A DNA stretch of 5,663 bases from positions 1 to 5,663 of the forward strand of contig USCJ01000102.1 of the NCBI GenBank assembly GCA_900553215.1. Direction: 5' to 3'. The notes under the pieces are model-generated. The model was not told where the DNA came from, searched no databases, and saw nothing but the letters and a program-made list of their open reading frames with translations. Each line of letters begins with the position of its first letter. The stretch's first letter is position 1. Position numbers and translations under genes: made by a program. Of this stretch, positions 5,079 to 5,663 are shown piece after piece. This DNA is from an uncultured Collinsella sp. Its GTDB lineage: Bacteria; Actinomycetota; Coriobacteriia; Coriobacteriales; Coriobacteriaceae.

Positions 5079-5118
5079 AAAGAAAACGCAGGAACAAACC
5101 GGCCGGTCTGTCCCTGCG
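5079..5118 (-). terminator. Strong intrinsic terminator of the sigma-54 activator gene
   Basis: Arms 5087-5102 and 5103-5118 pair along 16 positions, with two G-U wobbles when read on the minus strand. The loop is effectively the central GGCC. Read leftward, the stem is followed at once by TTTTCTTT (plus-strand 5079-5086). It starts about 40 bases after the stop codon of the activator. No T-tract follows on the plus side, so it is directional. Confidence 0.85.
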
Positions 5119-5122
5119 CTCT

Positions 5123-5170
5123 TCAAGCGACGGATATCCGTCTCCAATATGACGAATTACCGTCGCTTGA
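5123..5170. repeat. Inverted repeat spanning the activator stop codon
   Basis: TCAAGCGACGG (5123-5133) is perfectly complementary to CCGTCGCTTGA (5160-5170). The second arm lies in the last codons of the activator, directly next to its stop at 5157-5159. The perfect palindrome GACGGATATCCGTC (5129-5142) overlaps the first arm, so alternative foldings are possible. Confidence 0.55.
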
Positions 5171-5663
5171 TATCGTATTTTTCCAGCTTATACTGCAGGC
5201 TGGTGCGTGGGATCCGCAGCCGGGCCGCTGCGTCCACGATCTTCCAGTTGCTGGCCTTCATGGCCGCTAAAATCAGCTTCTTCTCGTAGGCGGCCAATGC
5301 CTCGTTGAGGGACACCGCCTCCCGTGGGCTATGCTCCGGGGTATCCTCCTCCAGCTCATCCACCTCGCTGAGGTAGATCGGCAGATGCTCCAGCTCCACC
5401 GTCTGGCCGTCCTCTACCACATTCATGGCAGATTCGATGACGTGCTCCAGCTCCCGGACATTGCCTCGCCAGCTGCGGTTCATGAGGAAGGCTGTCACCT
5501 CCGGCGCCACGCCCGCTACCTGTTTGCCCATTTCGGCGCTGTATTTCTCCACAAATGCCGCCGCCAGAAGGGGGATATCGTCCAGTCTCCGCCGCAAGGG
5601 CGGGATCTGGATGCTGATGGTATTGAGCCGGTACAGAATATCCTCCCGCATCTGGCCGCTGGC
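5157..5663 (-). CDS. Sigma-54-dependent transcriptional activator (NtrC/RocR type), C-terminal part
   Basis: The frame is open from the right edge (residues ASGQMREDILYRLNTIS...) to a TAA at 5157-5159, about 168 residues; the N-terminal sensory part and Walker motifs are outside the window. The ATG at 5651 is internal. Visible are the AAA+ segment REDILYRLNTISIQIPPLRR with DDIPLLA, the sensor-2 region WRGNVRELEHVIESAM (usual consensus WPGNVREL, here with R for P), an acidic linker and a Fis-type HTH (KASNWKIVDAAARLRIPRTS, then LQYKLEKYDIKRR). Such proteins hydrolyse ATP to open sigma-54 promoter complexes. The LQYK.EKY.I ending resembles RocR-like activators of amino-acid catabolism in Firmicutes; the target here is unknown. 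It is followed by a strong terminator. Confidence 0.88.
   Translation of the reverse strand, partial: ASGQMREDILYRLNTISIQIPPLRRRLDDIPLLAAAFVEKYSAEMGKQVAGVAPEVTAFLMNRSWRGNVRELEHVIESAMNVVEDGQTVELEHLPIYLSEVDELEEDTPEHSPREAVSLNEALAAYEKKLILAAMKASNWKIVDAAARLRIPRTSLQYKLEKYDIKRR

Larger units (their letters stand above)
4699..5156. other. Gene-free, palindrome-rich intergenic region
   Basis: No frame here looks like protein and no promoter faces a gene. The region holds several inverted repeats: CTCCC/GGGAG (about 4819-4832), GGCAGCG-CCCTC-CGCTGCC (4854-4872), CAGGAGCTCCTG (4937-4948) and ACCGCC/GGCGGT (4951-4969). It also has a family of GACGG-type palindromes and a strong leftward terminator at 5079-5118. 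The base texture from about 4750 differs from trmO and resembles the DNA around the sigma-54 activator. A clear terminator for trmO was not found; the 4819-4840 hairpin, followed by CCGTTTT, is the best candidate. Confidence 0.5.

Noticed and set aside
5043..5079. A plus-strand promoter-like TATACA at 5074-5079.
   Set aside because: There is no good -35 and no downstream gene on the plus strand; it abuts the leftward terminator.
4741..5270. Three overlapping plus-strand frames of 95-115 codons in the intergenic region.
   Set aside because: They are low-complexity Pro/Ser/Phe-rich translations of hairpin DNA with no ribosome-binding site, and the last runs antisense into the activator gene.

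Overview
The window looks like chromosomal DNA of a gut actinobacterium of the Coriobacteriia, with Collinsella or a close relative as the best guess. The reasons are the GC-rich coding, the protein styles (a Dus-family C-terminus, an XRE/zinc-ribbon/TipAS regulator, TrmO) and the abundance of intergenic hairpin repeats. This is inferred from reading the sequence; no search was run. The right end (about 4750 onward) looks different, more like clostridial DNA, and could be transferred DNA or an assembly join.

Left to right: (1) 1-260 (+) is the 3' end of a tRNA-dihydrouridine synthase gene. (2) 306-378 is a large hairpin repeat that, read leftward, ends in a T-tract and probably terminates the next operon. 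(3) 392-933 (-) is a two-gene toxin-antitoxin module of BrnT/BrnA-like layout, with palindromes in its promoter. (4) 991-2276 (-) is an unrecognised gene of about 430 codons, broken by a one-base frameshift near 2151-2154 and an in-frame TAG at 1873-1875. It is preceded by a roughly 195-nt leader with a nine-residue leader-peptide ORF (2401-2430), competing hairpins and an extended -10 promoter. (5) 2518-2572 is a REP-like palindrome built on a TTGGGGACGTTCTT core. (6) 2579-2642 is a second copy of the hairpin repeat, with perfect 19-bp arms. (7) 2695-2940 (-) is a glutaredoxin and 2992-3819 (-) a 275-residue XRE/zinc-ribbon/TipAS regulator, probably co-transcribed. (8) 3961-4698 (+) is trmO, divergent from the regulator and probably leaderless. 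(9) 4699-5156 has no gene but carries several related GACGG-type palindromes and a strong leftward terminator. (10) 5157-5663 (-) is the C-terminal part of a sigma-54-dependent (NtrC/RocR-type) activator that runs off the right edge.

Working together: the regulator and glutaredoxin form a plausible stress- or drug-responsive pair. The toxin-antitoxin pair appears self-regulated. The toxin-antitoxin module and the broken gene sit between two same-orientation copies of the hairpin repeat about 2.27 kb apart. Removing that segment would leave the dus and glutaredoxin genes converging on one hairpin, so the simplest reading is an accessory island inserted at, or flanked by, a dispersed terminator-like repeat. 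No CRISPR array, tRNA, rRNA or transposase gene was seen.
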